Positions 17,600 through 25,523 of a DNA stretch of 64,000 nucleotides are shown here, in pieces; within the stretch, counting starts at the first letter, position 1; each line of letters opens with the position of its first letter. Position numbers and translations under genes: made by a program. The stretch covers positions 186,001 through 250,000 of the forward strand of contig NZ_LQIK01000001.1 in assembly GCF_001499855.1 (NCBI RefSeq), in the 5' to 3' direction. The notes below the pieces were generated by a model, which did no database searches, was not told where the DNA came from, and saw only the letters and a list, made by a program, of their open reading frames with translations. The stretch is from Mycobacterium sp. GA-0227b. Its GTDB lineage: Bacteria; Actinomycetota; Actinomycetes; Mycobacteriales; Mycobacteriaceae.

Positions 17600-18223
17600 T
17601 TAGCCGCGGCGCTTCGCCCGTTTGGTGACCGGTTGCGGGTCAGCGAACGCGACGATCATGTCGAGTGCGCGGTTGAGGTCGCGATGGGCGCGATCGGGAT
17701 CCGGATTGGCCACGTACTGCACGATCAGGCCATCGACGACGGCGAGGCAGAGGCGGCCGAGGGTGTGAAAGTCGATGGAGCAGCGCTCGCCAGCGGACCT
17801 GGCCGCTTGCTCGCACAATTCGGTGATCAATGACGTGTACTGCTCGTATAGCGCCAGACCGCCCGCCGCTTTGGTTCGCGCTGAGTACATAGCCAACTCG
17901 TATTGCATGATCTGCACACCGACATCACCTTCGACCAAGGCGTCCCAAAAGCGCAGGGCGCCTTGCCGGATCGCGTGCTCCACACCGCGATCAAGCTCTA
18001 GATCGACTGCCACCGTATCCACGACCTCGCCGACAACCGCGGCGATCACCGCCTGCAACATCTTTTCTTTCGACGGGAAGACGTAGTGCAGTGTGCCCAA
18101 CGCGATGCCGGCCTCGGCCGCGACCGCACGCAACGTCGTCGCCGACACGCCCACGGCCGCCAGCACCCTTCTGGCCGCCGCGACGATCTGCTCCTCGCGC
18201 TCAGCCGCCTTGACGTAAGCCAT
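17600..18223 (-). CDS. TetR family transcriptional repressor
   Basis: A 207-residue TetR protein with N-terminal helix-turn-helix at about residues 30-52 (LRAVAAEAGIALGTLHYVF). The ligand domain ends in a basic tail (TKRAKRRG). It lies upstream of the second amine oxidase in the same direction, with a GTCGG-N4-CCGAC palindrome before each gene, so autoregulation plus control of the oxidase is the simplest model. The inducer is presumably an amine or its product. Confidence 0.92.
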   Translation of the reverse strand: MAYVKAAEREEQIVAAARRVLAAVGVSATTLRAVAAEAGIALGTLHYVFPSKEKMLQAVIAAVVGEVVDTVAVDLELDRGVEHAIRQGALRFWDALVEGDVGVQIMQYELAMYSARTKAAGGLALYEQYTSLITELCEQAARSAGERCSIDFHTLGRLCLAVVDGLIVQYVANPDPDRAHRDLNRALDMIVAFADPQPVTKRAKRRG

Positions 18224-18273
18224 CTAGACCCTCACTCGCGCCGCCGATGAATGTTAAGCACTTGAGCGCTAGC

Positions 18274-18295
18274 TTAGGTCGGACAACCGACCTAA
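18274..18295. promoter_or_regulatory. TetR operator upstream of tetR
   Basis: TTAGGTCGG (18274-18282), ACAA, CCGACCTAA (18287-18295): a perfect 9-4-9 inverted repeat about 50 nt before the TetR start. Confidence 0.75.
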
Positions 18296-18338
18296 TACAC
18301 GGCACGCAAAGGGTTGGCGCTGTGCTGGGGTTCTGACC

Positions 18339-18372
18339 TGTCTCACAGCACGTCCACCGCCGTATGTCTCAC
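18339..18372 (+). repeat. Paired TGTCTCAC repeats, possible transposon-end relic (site R-A)
   Basis: TGTCTCAC occurs at 18339-18346 and 18365-18372, 26 nt apart. The same pair at the same spacing (26-27 nt) is found at 35519 and 38397, both inside sequences that start with TGTAGGTTCTC. Here the TGTAGG tip is not seen. It may be an eroded copy of the same transposon end. Confidence 0.4.
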
Positions 18373-18400
18373 AAAGCGATTCCTTCGACGTGCGCTGTTC

Positions 18401-18781
18401 CTAACGCACCGCCGAATGGTCCCGAGCGTTCAGTGATGCGACCCCCAGGCCGGCGAACAACGCGGCGCCACCACCGGCGACGACGGCGCCGGTGGTCGAC
18501 AGGGTGCGGGCACGGACCCCGCGCACGGCAGCGATGACGTCCAAGACGTCGGTGAGGAGTCCAAGCTGAAGTGCACGCTTCTGCAGTCGCGGTGACGCGG
18601 CGTCGGTGATCGCGACTGCCAACGTCAGTTCACGTGAGCCAAAGAGTTGCGTGGTGAACGGTTGGTCGCGACCGGAACTGAGTCCCATGAGCCGGCCCGT
18701 CGTGCTCGGAGCCAACCATGCGGCGATGCCGGTAATGAACCGCAGTGCGGCAAAGGTGCGAATGAGCACATTACGTTGCAT
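18401..18781 (-). CDS. Small membrane protein, DUF4267-like
   Basis: A 126-residue protein with three or four hydrophobic segments (RTFAALRFITGIAAWLAP, GLLTDVLDVIAAVRG, VVAGGGAALFAGLGVASL) and the conserved stretch FGSRELTLAV, as in the DUF4267 family of small integral membrane proteins. The ATG at 18781 follows CTGGAG by 12 nt. Function unknown. Confidence 0.65.
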   Translation of the reverse strand: MQRNVLIRTFAALRFITGIAAWLAPSTTGRLMGLSSGRDQPFTTQLFGSRELTLAVAITDAASPRLQKRALQLGLLTDVLDVIAAVRGVRARTLSTTGAVVAGGGAALFAGLGVASLNARDHSAVR

Positions 18782-18965
18782 GCCACCACACTCCAGGAAA
18801 GCCGGGGGGCACTTCAAGGGCATAACCAGCTGGGTCACGGCTTGCGCGTAATAGAGCGGCGCTGCTTGCGAGACGCGGCGGCGATAGATGCGCCGCCCGC
18901 TGCGCCAGACCAAGCCGATGTCCTGGACGCAATGGCCCGGCCCCGCTGTGGTGGCGTGGAACTTC

Positions 18966-19388
18966 TCAATTGAGAATCTCTCCACGCTCGCTTGAGAGGA
19001 CCGCAGACAAACGTTCCCGCCACGTCTGCAACTGCTCAGGCGTCAGTCGCGTCCACTGGGTGATCTCGCAAACGATCCGCAGTGGGGCCGTACTGCGGTA
19101 CGACCGAGTGGGGTTGCCGGGGAACTTTTTGTCGGTCACGTTCGGGTCATTCTCGAACTCCCCGGTTGGCTCTACTTCGTACACCCTCGGAAAGGCTTGG
19201 CCCTCAGCGAGTTCTGCGGCGATCTCCGCAGCAAGGCCAGCCGCATCAACGAAAGCGGTGAAGTAGATGTGGTTCATCACGATTTCGGGCCGGTAGTTCG
19301 ATCGATGACCCGCGGTGAGGAACTCACCCACCTTCAACTCCGCGGTGGTGCCATGGAAGAACGGACCTTCATCAAGCGGCTTGGACAC
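18966..19388 (-). CDS. arr: NAD+-dependent rifampicin ADP-ribosyltransferase (Arr)
   Basis: Inactivates rifamycins by ADP-ribosylation. The 140-residue product has the diagnostic Arr signatures DEGPFFHGTTAELKVGE, HRSNYRPEIVMNHIYFTA, VYEVEPTGEFENDPNVTDKK and FPGNPTRSYRS, matching M. smegmatis Arr in length and motifs. The GTG at 19388 has AAAGGA 5 nt upstream and gives the family length; a GTG 16 codons earlier is possible. The gene ends close to the DUF4267 gene and is probably co-transcribed with it. No mobile-cassette structure (attC, IS) is seen immediately around it, consistent with a chromosomal mycobacterial arr. Confidence 0.95.
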   Translation of the reverse strand: MSKPLDEGPFFHGTTAELKVGEFLTAGHRSNYRPEIVMNHIYFTAFVDAAGLAAEIAAELAEGQAFPRVYEVEPTGEFENDPNVTDKKFPGNPTRSYRSTAPLRIVCEITQWTRLTPEQLQTWRERLSAVLSSERGEILN

Positions 19389-19739
19389 TGGAATCCTTTG
19401 AACGAGCTGCTGAGACACGCAAGCATGCAGCACCACCCGGGCCTTGCCGCAAGCCCCCCATCCGGCGTTATCCTGAAAGTGGAAAGAGCGCCGCGGATCT
19501 TGTATGCGGGAAGCTGCCGGGCGGTACTTCGGCTGGCAGCGGCAGACTCGGAAGCCTGGCCGCGTAAACGTCAGACGTCAATTGCCCGAATCACTCTGAT
19601 ACCGAAGCTATTTAGCACGATCACGCATGTGCCAGCGCCGCCGCTCACCACGACCGAAGGCTTCCAGCCGTCCTTTACCCCTCGATACCGACATCGTGCC
19701 CCGCGCGAACACTGGGCCACGGAACCGCCGCGCGAGCGC

Positions 19740-20234
19740 TCACTCGTCCCCGAAGTCGATATTTACCGGTTCCGTCACCTGCGGCACGCCCGTCACGGGG
19801 ACAACCGGGTCGACTTCTTCGAACTGAAGTCTCATGACGTCCACGGATCCCGTTCCAGAAAGCAGCACCCCGAAAGCGATTGCGGTCGCGTGCTCGTCGA
19901 CATCGAGGACAACCTCTTCACGCGACCAATCAGTCGAACCCCGGACCGGGCGGTCCTGCATATTGTCAAAGGCCGACGGAGCGCCCTGCTGACTGTCGAC
20001 CCGCAGCCAGAGGCCTGCCCACCCTTCAATACCGTTGCCCTTCAACGAACCAGACAGCCGGACACGGGTTCCGAGATACTTTGTCGGGGCGATCGTCTGC
20101 ATCATTGTGCCGAATCCTGTCGCCTTGTCGTTTACGGCTCGCAGCCGCACCACAACGTTGTTGTCGATCTTCTCCCCCGTGGGTTCGAACTTGTAGTCAG
20201 CGGGATGACTGCCCGCCATCGTCCAACCCTTCAC
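19740..20234 (-). CDS. Beta-sandwich protein of unknown function (AraC-associated jelly-roll type)
   Basis: A 164-residue acidic protein. Segments GWTMAGSHPADY, GFGTMMQTIAPTKYLGTRVR, GWAGLWLRVD and AIAFGVLLSGTGSVDVMRL form a pattern of beta strands like the carbohydrate-binding-like domains often misannotated as transcriptional regulators. No DNA-binding motif is visible here. GGGAGG lies 7 nt before the chosen GTG at 20234; the frame is open further upstream to 20399. The 300-nt gap 19437-19739 next to it shows nothing recognisable. Confidence 0.6.
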   Translation of the reverse strand: MKGWTMAGSHPADYKFEPTGEKIDNNVVVRLRAVNDKATGFGTMMQTIAPTKYLGTRVRLSGSLKGNGIEGWAGLWLRVDSQQGAPSAFDNMQDRPVRGSTDWSREEVVLDVDEHATAIAFGVLLSGTGSVDVMRLQFEEVDPVVPVTGVPQVTEPVNIDFGDE

Positions 20235-20584
20235 TGCCGATCCTCCCGTCGCTCCGACACCATTCGTGGGCTCTCCCTCGTTCCGTGGGACGACCGTTTC
20301 AAGATAAGCCACCGGCAAATACCGCTGGCGTAACGGGCTGTACCGATGGCGGGCCGCCCTGGCACCGGCTGATCGGCCCCGTAAGCTCCGCAGGGCCACA
20401 GGACGGTTACGTACAGCGTCGGGCTGAGCATGGGCGAGCGCTAGGTATGGGTCCGGTCCATCACCGGGTGGTCATGATCGTCACATGGCCGTCGACGCGC
20501 CTGTGGGCTGAACAATCACGTGTGACAGAAATATCGTGGGTCCGCGATCACTTCGCCGTCACTCATGAGATTCCGCCACGGTCC

Positions 20585-20622
20585 GTGAGAACCGACGGGA
20601 TGCGGACGACGTCGGTTCTCAC
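20585..20622. terminator. Long perfect hairpin, probable factor-independent terminator
   Basis: GTGAGAACCGACG (20585-20597) pairs perfectly with CGTCGGTTCTCAC (20610-20622) around a 12-nt loop. There is no T-run on either side. It lies about 150 nt downstream of the TetR gene that ends at 20775. The rest of the 20235-20774 gap contains no gene I can support. An operator or small mobile repeat are alternatives. Confidence 0.45.
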
Positions 20623-20774
20623 GCTCGGCGTCGTATGTACCGCAGCGATCTGCCCAGTTCGACGTGTCGCTGTCGCCAGTATTCCTGCCACTGCGCCCGC
20701 CGTGAGCTCGGGGTTCCGTCCCTTCGGTGTGTCTTTCCCGTGTCGGCTTCGGGTTGAATCCTGCGCAGCGGCTA

Positions 20775-21383
20775 TCACGTGGATTTGGCCTGACAACCCA
20801 TCAGGTCGGCTAGGCCAGCGGCATATGACTCGGGGGTGAGGTCTTCGAAGAACAGTCGCTGCACCATGAAGCCGGGGATCAGTCCGATCAACGCGTGAGC
20901 GGTCCGCACCGGGTCAGCGTGTCTCGGCAGGTGCCCGGCGGCGATCGCGCGCTCGACATAGGTAGTCCACGCAGCACGACCGCGGTTACCTTCGCGGCGG
21001 TAGATCGCGGCGATCTCGGGTGCCCGAGCGGCCTCGGCCCAGGCCTGCAGCGCCACCCGATGTAGTTCGACCCCGCGCTCCTCCCCTAATGCGATGATCC
21101 GCTCCAGCACCGCCGCGAGCACCTCATTTGGCGGAGGGACCTCGGCGGCCGCACTATCCAGCACGATTGACAGTCCCTCGCCGGCCACGGTCTCCGCGAT
21201 TGCCCGGATCAGGTCGTCTTTGTCCTTGAAATAAAGGTACACCGCGCCCGCTGACAGGCCGGACTCCGCGACCACGGCGGCCATGGTCGTCTTGTGAAAG
21301 CCGTCGCGAGCCACACAACGCAGCATCGCGTCGATGATCTGCTCCCGGCGTGCGGCCCGATGCTCCTCGCTGACCTTAGGCAT
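20775..21383 (-). CDS. TetR family regulator
   Basis: A 202-residue TetR protein with helix-turn-helix near residues 28-50 (MAAVVAESGLSAGAVYLYFKDKDD). The ATG at 21383 begins the usual short N-terminal arm; upstream in-frame codons run into the operator region. It is divergent from a membrane protein and MOSC gene pair, with two palindromes in the shared 100-nt gap, so it most likely represses them and itself. Confidence 0.92.
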   Translation of the reverse strand: MPKVSEEHRAARREQIIDAMLRCVARDGFHKTTMAAVVAESGLSAGAVYLYFKDKDDLIRAIAETVAGEGLSIVLDSAAAEVPPPNEVLAAVLERIIALGEERGVELHRVALQAWAEAARAPEIAAIYRREGNRGRAAWTTYVERAIAAGHLPRHADPVRTAHALIGLIPGFMVQRLFFEDLTPESYAAGLADLMGCQAKST

Positions 21384-21405
21384 AGCAACACCATGGCATA
21401 AAAAT

Positions 21406-21468
21406 GAACGTCCGTTCTTGACATTCTTCGGCGTGACGCTGCAACCTGTCCATACTGAATGAGTATTC
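21406..21468. promoter_or_regulatory. Two TetR-type palindromes in divergent promoter
   Basis: GAACG-TC-CGTTC at 21406-21417 and GAAT-GAGT-ATTC at 21457-21468, the latter within ATACT-GAATG-AGTAT (21452-21466). Both lie between the TetR and membrane protein starts. The second precedes the membrane protein start by under 20 nt, where a repressor would block initiation. Confidence 0.6.
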
Positions 21469-21484
21469 GTTTTAGGAGAGGTAG

Positions 21485-22507
21485 ATGACTGGCATCCCTG
21501 CCACCGCCGAGCCCTCAGCGCGCCCCGATATCCCCGGGACCATCCGCGCCGCGCTCGGTCTGGTCGCCTTGCTGACCGTGTTGCTCGCAGCGTTCGCCTG
21601 GCCCACGAGCGATCTCGAGCCGCGCTCTGTCCCGCTAGCTGTCGCGGCACCATCGGCCGAGGCCGCGACCGCCGTAACGGCCCAGCTCGAAGAGGCGTTC
21701 GGCGAGGGCGGCATCGACATCATCGAGGTGTCCGACCGCAACGCTGCCGTCACGGCGATCGAAGACCGAGAGGCATACGGCGCCTTCGTGTTAGGCCCGC
21801 ATGGTGCACAGCTCCTGACAGCCAGCGCCGCGAGCCCGCTGGTCGCCCAGCTGCTCGGCCAGGCCGCCCAAGGCATGGCCGCCCAGCAGGGCTCACCGCC
21901 CCCCTTGGTGATCGACGTGGCGCCCGCCGCCGACGGCGATCCCCGAGGCGTGATCTTCAGCGCGGGCGCACTGCCTCTAGCGGTGGGGGGACTCCTGGTC
22001 GGCGTCATATCGTCCCTGCGGCTACGCCGAATCCGCGACCGCATCGCGACCGCGCTTTTGGCCAGCGTAGGTGCCGGGCTTGCGCTCGCCGGCGTGCTCC
22101 AGGGCTGGTTCGACGCGCTCGGCGGCAACTATTGGGCGAATGCCTCGGTGATCGCGCTCGGCATGCTGGCCGTTGCCCTACCGGTCATCGGACTACATCG
22201 ATTGATCGACCGCGCCGGGATCGGCATCATGGCCGTGCTGATCATGCTGGTCGGCAACCCGAACTCCGGCGTCGCCTCCGCCCCCGAACTGCTGCCCCTC
22301 GGCTGGCTCGGCCAACTATTCCCACCGGGTGCGACAGGCACCGCCCTGCGTGGGACCGCCTACTTCGACGGCGCCGGGATCGGTACGGCACTTGTCGTGC
22401 TGCTCTGCTGGGCGGGGGTCGGACTCGCGCTCGCGCTGGTGCGCCGTGCGGAGTCAACGGACGTAGCAGGCCACCGTTCGGCGCAAGTGCGGGCGGTGGC
22501 TCGATGA
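21485..22507 (+). CDS. Multi-pass membrane protein, ABC-2/YhgE-like permease half
   Basis: A 340-residue protein with one N-terminal membrane helix (ALGLVALLTVLLAAFAW), an extracytoplasmic domain of about 120 residues, and five or so C-terminal helices starting near residue 160. This layout is that of ABC-2-type or YhgE/Pip-like membrane proteins linked to export. No ATPase gene is adjacent. AGGAGAGGTAG precedes the ATG. The TetR next to it makes an inducible efflux or stress role likely, but the substrate is unknown. Confidence 0.75.
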   Translation: MTGIPATAEPSARPDIPGTIRAALGLVALLTVLLAAFAWPTSDLEPRSVPLAVAAPSAEAATAVTAQLEEAFGEGGIDIIEVSDRNAAVTAIEDREAYGAFVLGPHGAQLLTASAASPLVAQLLGQAAQGMAAQQGSPPPLVIDVAPAADGDPRGVIFSAGALPLAVGGLLVGVISSLRLRRIRDRIATALLASVGAGLALAGVLQGWFDALGGNYWANASVIALGMLAVALPVIGLHRLIDRAGIGIMAVLIMLVGNPNSGVASAPELLPLGWLGQLFPPGATGTALRGTAYFDGAGIGTALVVLLCWAGVGLALALVRRAESTDVAGHRSAQVRAVAR

Positions 22508-23460
22508 AACCAGGAACGACGACCGCACATGTTGGCCGGCTCTGGCAGTACCCCGTCAAATCGATGGTGGGCGAGGAAGTTCGGGAAGTCCTGGTCGGCC
22601 CTAACGGGGTGGTGGGAGACCGCGCGTACGGATTCCTGGACATCGAGGCGGGCAAGGTGGTCAGCGCCAAGCGCCCTAAGCGCTATGGCGCGCTGATGGG
22701 GTGCCGGGCGCGCTTCTTGTCGCCGCCGCGTCGCGACGCGCCAGCCCCGCCGATAGAGGTCTCCTTCCCCGACGGCGCGGTCGTGCGGGATGACCCGTCT
22801 GAGCTCGCGCGCCGCGTGTCGGCGCTGATGGGCCGCGACGTGCGCCTGCTCACCGGCGCGCCGGAGGGAGCATCTTCGGAGTTGGCTATGCCTGGCATCG
22901 CGGATGTCGAACCAGGCGCAATGAGGCCCCTGTTCCGCGACGAAGACGGTGAGCGGGTGAGGGACTTCGCCGTCGGAATGGCAGCACCTGGCACCCTGCT
23001 GGACATCGGCCCGCTGCATATCCTGGCCGCCGGCACGCTGCGCGGGTTGGCCGCCGAATACCCGGCCGGTGACTGGGATCCGCGCCGGCTGCGGCCGAAC
23101 ATCCTCATCGACGACGGCGGCGAACTCGGCGAGGAAGACGACTGGCTGGGCTGTCATCTCCACATCGGCACCGAGGTGGTCATCCATGTCGTGCTGCCCG
23201 TGCCGCGTTGCGTGATGACGACGCTCGCACAACCCGGCTTGCCGAGGGACCTGGGGGTGCTGAAGGCGATCGCTCGAGTCGGCCGGAAGCAACTGGGTCC
23301 GTTGGGCCAAGTCGCCTGTGCCGGAAGCTATGCAAAAGTAATCAGGACCGGCGTGGTTCGCGTCGGCGATCCGATTGGCATCCAACGCGTCGAGCCCCCA
23401 GAGGAGGCGGTCGCGGCCATGATCGGGACGCCGCCCGCGGGAGAAGCCAAGCGACGCTAG
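22504..23460 (+). CDS. MOSC domain protein
   Basis: A 318-residue protein. The N-terminal MOSC_N part (VGRLWQYPVKSMVGEEV, then GDRAYGFLD near residue 40) and the C-terminal MOSC domain with the likely cofactor-binding cysteine (VLPVPRCVMTTLAQPGL near 240) are clear. MOSC proteins bind sulphur carried on cysteine and serve molybdenum cofactor enzymes or N-hydroxylated substrate reduction. ATGA overlap with the membrane protein gene indicates coupling. Confidence 0.88.
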   Translation: MKPGTTTAHVGRLWQYPVKSMVGEEVREVLVGPNGVVGDRAYGFLDIEAGKVVSAKRPKRYGALMGCRARFLSPPRRDAPAPPIEVSFPDGAVVRDDPSELARRVSALMGRDVRLLTGAPEGASSELAMPGIADVEPGAMRPLFRDEDGERVRDFAVGMAAPGTLLDIGPLHILAAGTLRGLAAEYPAGDWDPRRLRPNILIDDGGELGEEDDWLGCHLHIGTEVVIHVVLPVPRCVMTTLAQPGLPRDLGVLKAIARVGRKQLGPLGQVACAGSYAKVIRTGVVRVGDPIGIQRVEPPEEAVAAMIGTPPAGEAKRR

Positions 23461-23733
23461 GCCGGGCCATCTCCACCACGACGACATGCTTCTGCGTAAT
23501 TGTCGAAGTGTTGTGCAGCTGGGAATAGGTGAGAATCCAGATGCGCCATACTCTCCACGCGAAACGACGATGAAGCTGTGGCTCGGACGGAAGGGCCCAA
23601 GGTCAGTGTGTGGACTGACGCTCGACCCGAGCCAGTGTGCGAGAGGTCGAGCAACCGGACGTACCGTCGCCAGCTCATCGAGCTGCTCAAGAGGATTCTC
23701 GCGGCTCAGTTCGCCTGACCTGAAAGGACTCTC

Positions 23734-24636
23734 ATGGGAACCACCCTCGTACAGTTCGACTCCGGCGGGACCTCATGCGTCGGGCAGGCCTATCTGCCCC
23801 ACGCTGAAGGCCGGCGCCCGTGCGTCATCCTGTGCACTGGTTTCGCCGGAACTCAGGACACCCCGTCGCTGGTGTTCACCGCCCGCGCCTTCGCCGACGC
23901 CGGGTTCGTCGCGATCACCTTCGACTATCGCAGCTTTGGTTCGAGTTCCGGCGAGCCACGGCAGTTGGTGGACATCGTGGGTCAGCTTGCCGATATCCGG
24001 TCGGCCATCGGCTACGCGCGCCGCCGCCCCGATGTCGACCCCGAGCTCGTGACGCTGTGGGGCACCTCGCTGGGCGGCGGTCACGTCGTCACCGTTGCGG
24101 CCGAGGATCCCCGAATCTGCGCCGTGGTCGCCCAGGTGCCATTCAACGGATTCCCCAAGAAAGTCGAGCAACGGTCGACGCCGACGACCCTGAGGCTGCT
24201 GACCGCAATTCTGTTCGACAAGCTGCGCGGCACGCTCGGACTCGCCCCGTACTACATCAAAGTGATCGGGACTCCGGATGAGGTCGCTGTCATCGGGAGT
24301 TCCGAAGCAGTACAGGCGACCTCGGAGATTGCGAGTGAGTCGTGGCGAAACCTGGTCGCCCCGCGCGGATTGCTGGACATGATGCGGTACAAACCCGGGC
24401 GGTTCGCGGAGCGATTGCAGATGCCGGTGCTGGTCTGCCTCGCGGACTTCGACCGGGAAACGCTCGGCGCCGACAGCATTGAGCTCGAGCAGCGGGCACC
24501 ACGCGGCCGAGTTCGCAGGTATCCGGTGAGCCACTTCGGCATCTACCGCCCCGAGAACCGAGGCAACGTCGTCGCCGATCAGATCGCGTTCGTCGCCAGC
24601 GTGCTCGAAAACACTGAGCAAAAGAAGGATTCATGA
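23734..24636 (+). CDS. Alpha/beta hydrolase (dienelactone/esterase-like)
   Basis: A 300-residue serine hydrolase with oxyanion segment LCTGFAGTQD, nucleophile elbow GTSLGGGHV near residue 111 and a C-terminal histidine in YPVSHFGIY near 268. Similar in layout to the hydrolase at 11450 (FDYRxFGxSxGxPRQ shared). AAAGGA precedes the ATG. It stands alone: the 270-nt gap 23461-23733 holds no gene I can support. Confidence 0.87.
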   Translation: MGTTLVQFDSGGTSCVGQAYLPHAEGRRPCVILCTGFAGTQDTPSLVFTARAFADAGFVAITFDYRSFGSSSGEPRQLVDIVGQLADIRSAIGYARRRPDVDPELVTLWGTSLGGGHVVTVAAEDPRICAVVAQVPFNGFPKKVEQRSTPTTLRLLTAILFDKLRGTLGLAPYYIKVIGTPDEVAVIGSSEAVQATSEIASESWRNLVAPRGLLDMMRYKPGRFAERLQMPVLVCLADFDRETLGADSIELEQRAPRGRVRRYPVSHFGIYRPENRGNVVADQIAFVASVLENTEQKKDS

Positions 24637-24772
24637 TGTCAAGCGGTACTGCCCGCCGACTCCTTTAGAGAATGTTCGACGCCAGTTCGACACTCGCGCA
24701 GGTAGTTTCGATCCGGTCATCCCGAAGGTGCGTGCACAGCCCGACTTCAGCGTTTCATGTCCTACGAGCGTT

Positions 24773-25069
24773 TCAGTCGAGGTGTCGATCGACATCCATC
24801 CGCTTGTGGAGGATGCGCACCACGTCAATCAGGTCGTCGCCAGCAATCCGGTAGTACAGCGTGTGCGATCCGACCGCGTACCTCCGGTAGCCCTCGCGTA
24901 CCTCGTCGCACACACGCCCGATCAGAGGATGGTCCATTAACCGCTCGATCGCTCGCTGGATCTCACGGATGTAGGTCTCAGCCTGATCTTCGCTCCAACG
25001 CTCGGAGGTGTAGTCCCAGATGTCACTTAGGTCCGCCTGCGCGGCAGGTGAGAGTACATAGCGACTCAC
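24773..25069 (-). CDS. parE: ParE/RelE-type toxin
   Basis: A 98-residue toxin of the ParE branch (DNA gyrase poisons in characterised members). Typical signs are the start YVLSPAAQADLSDIWDYT, the helix EDQAETYIREIQRAIERL, GRVCDEVREGYRRYAVGSHTLYYRI and VVRILHKRMD. It overlaps the antitoxin gene by 4 nt (ATGA), the usual antitoxin-first order. Complete and probably functional. Confidence 0.93.
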   Translation of the reverse strand: MSRYVLSPAAQADLSDIWDYTSERWSEDQAETYIREIQRAIERLMDHPLIGRVCDEVREGYRRYAVGSHTLYYRIAGDDLIDVVRILHKRMDVDRHLD

Positions 25070-25317
25070 CGCCCACGCGGTTCCTCGGCCCGCTTTCGCG
25101 AGACAAATTCATCGAAGTCGAATGCTGTCGACGCGCCACTGCGTTCACCGACAATCAAGGACTGACGCAGTGCGCGCAATCGCGTCTCGCGATCCTCGAG
25201 TAGTCGCAATGCGGCCCGCACGACATCGCTGGCTGAGCGATAGCGGCCCGATGCGACCTCATCCTCGATGAACGCGTTGTAATGGTCGTCCAGGCTGAAT
25301 GAGGTGTTCCTTCCCAT
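25066..25317 (-). CDS. parD: ParD-type antitoxin
   Basis: An 83-residue antitoxin with an N-terminal ribbon-helix-helix (NTSFSLDDHYNAFIEDEVASGRYRSASDVVRAALR, described here in parts: strand NTSFSLDD, helix FIEDEVASGRY, helix SASDVVRAALRLLEDRE) and a flexible acidic C-terminus that would wrap the toxin. The start at 25317 is set by the family length; the frame stays open upstream. It begins 10 nt after a perfect palindrome and should autoregulate together with ParE. Confidence 0.92.
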   Translation of the reverse strand: MGRNTSFSLDDHYNAFIEDEVASGRYRSASDVVRAALRLLEDRETRLRALRQSLIVGERSGASTAFDFDEFVSRKRAEEPRGR

Positions 25318-25326
25318 GCAACTGAC

Positions 25327-25345
25327 TGTACCAACTATTGGTACA
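25327..25345. promoter_or_regulatory. ParD/ParDE operator
   Basis: TGTACCAA-CTA-TTGGTACA, a perfect 8-3-8 palindrome immediately upstream of the antitoxin start. Confidence 0.8.
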
Positions 25346-25523
25346 CATGCCTTCGATGCTCGGCGGTCCCACCGTCCCCAAGCATCCCGATCGCCGAGAA
25401 GGCGGTCACATCGCTTCCATCGATGTCGTGCCGGTGAGGTCTTGGCGAAGAAGAGCGCGGTGGACCCGGCGGAGTCGATCCGGCGACATGGGGCATTGTT
25501 CCTCGGGTTCCTGTTACTCGACA

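Noticed and set aside
20563..20796. A 77-codon frame in the 20.2-20.8 kb gap
   Set aside because: It crosses the perfect hairpin and overlaps the TetR end; no ribosome site or motif.
23461..23733. Possible short gene before the hydrolase at 23734
   Set aside because: A short basic frame ending near 23718 is visible but has no convincing start or family signature.
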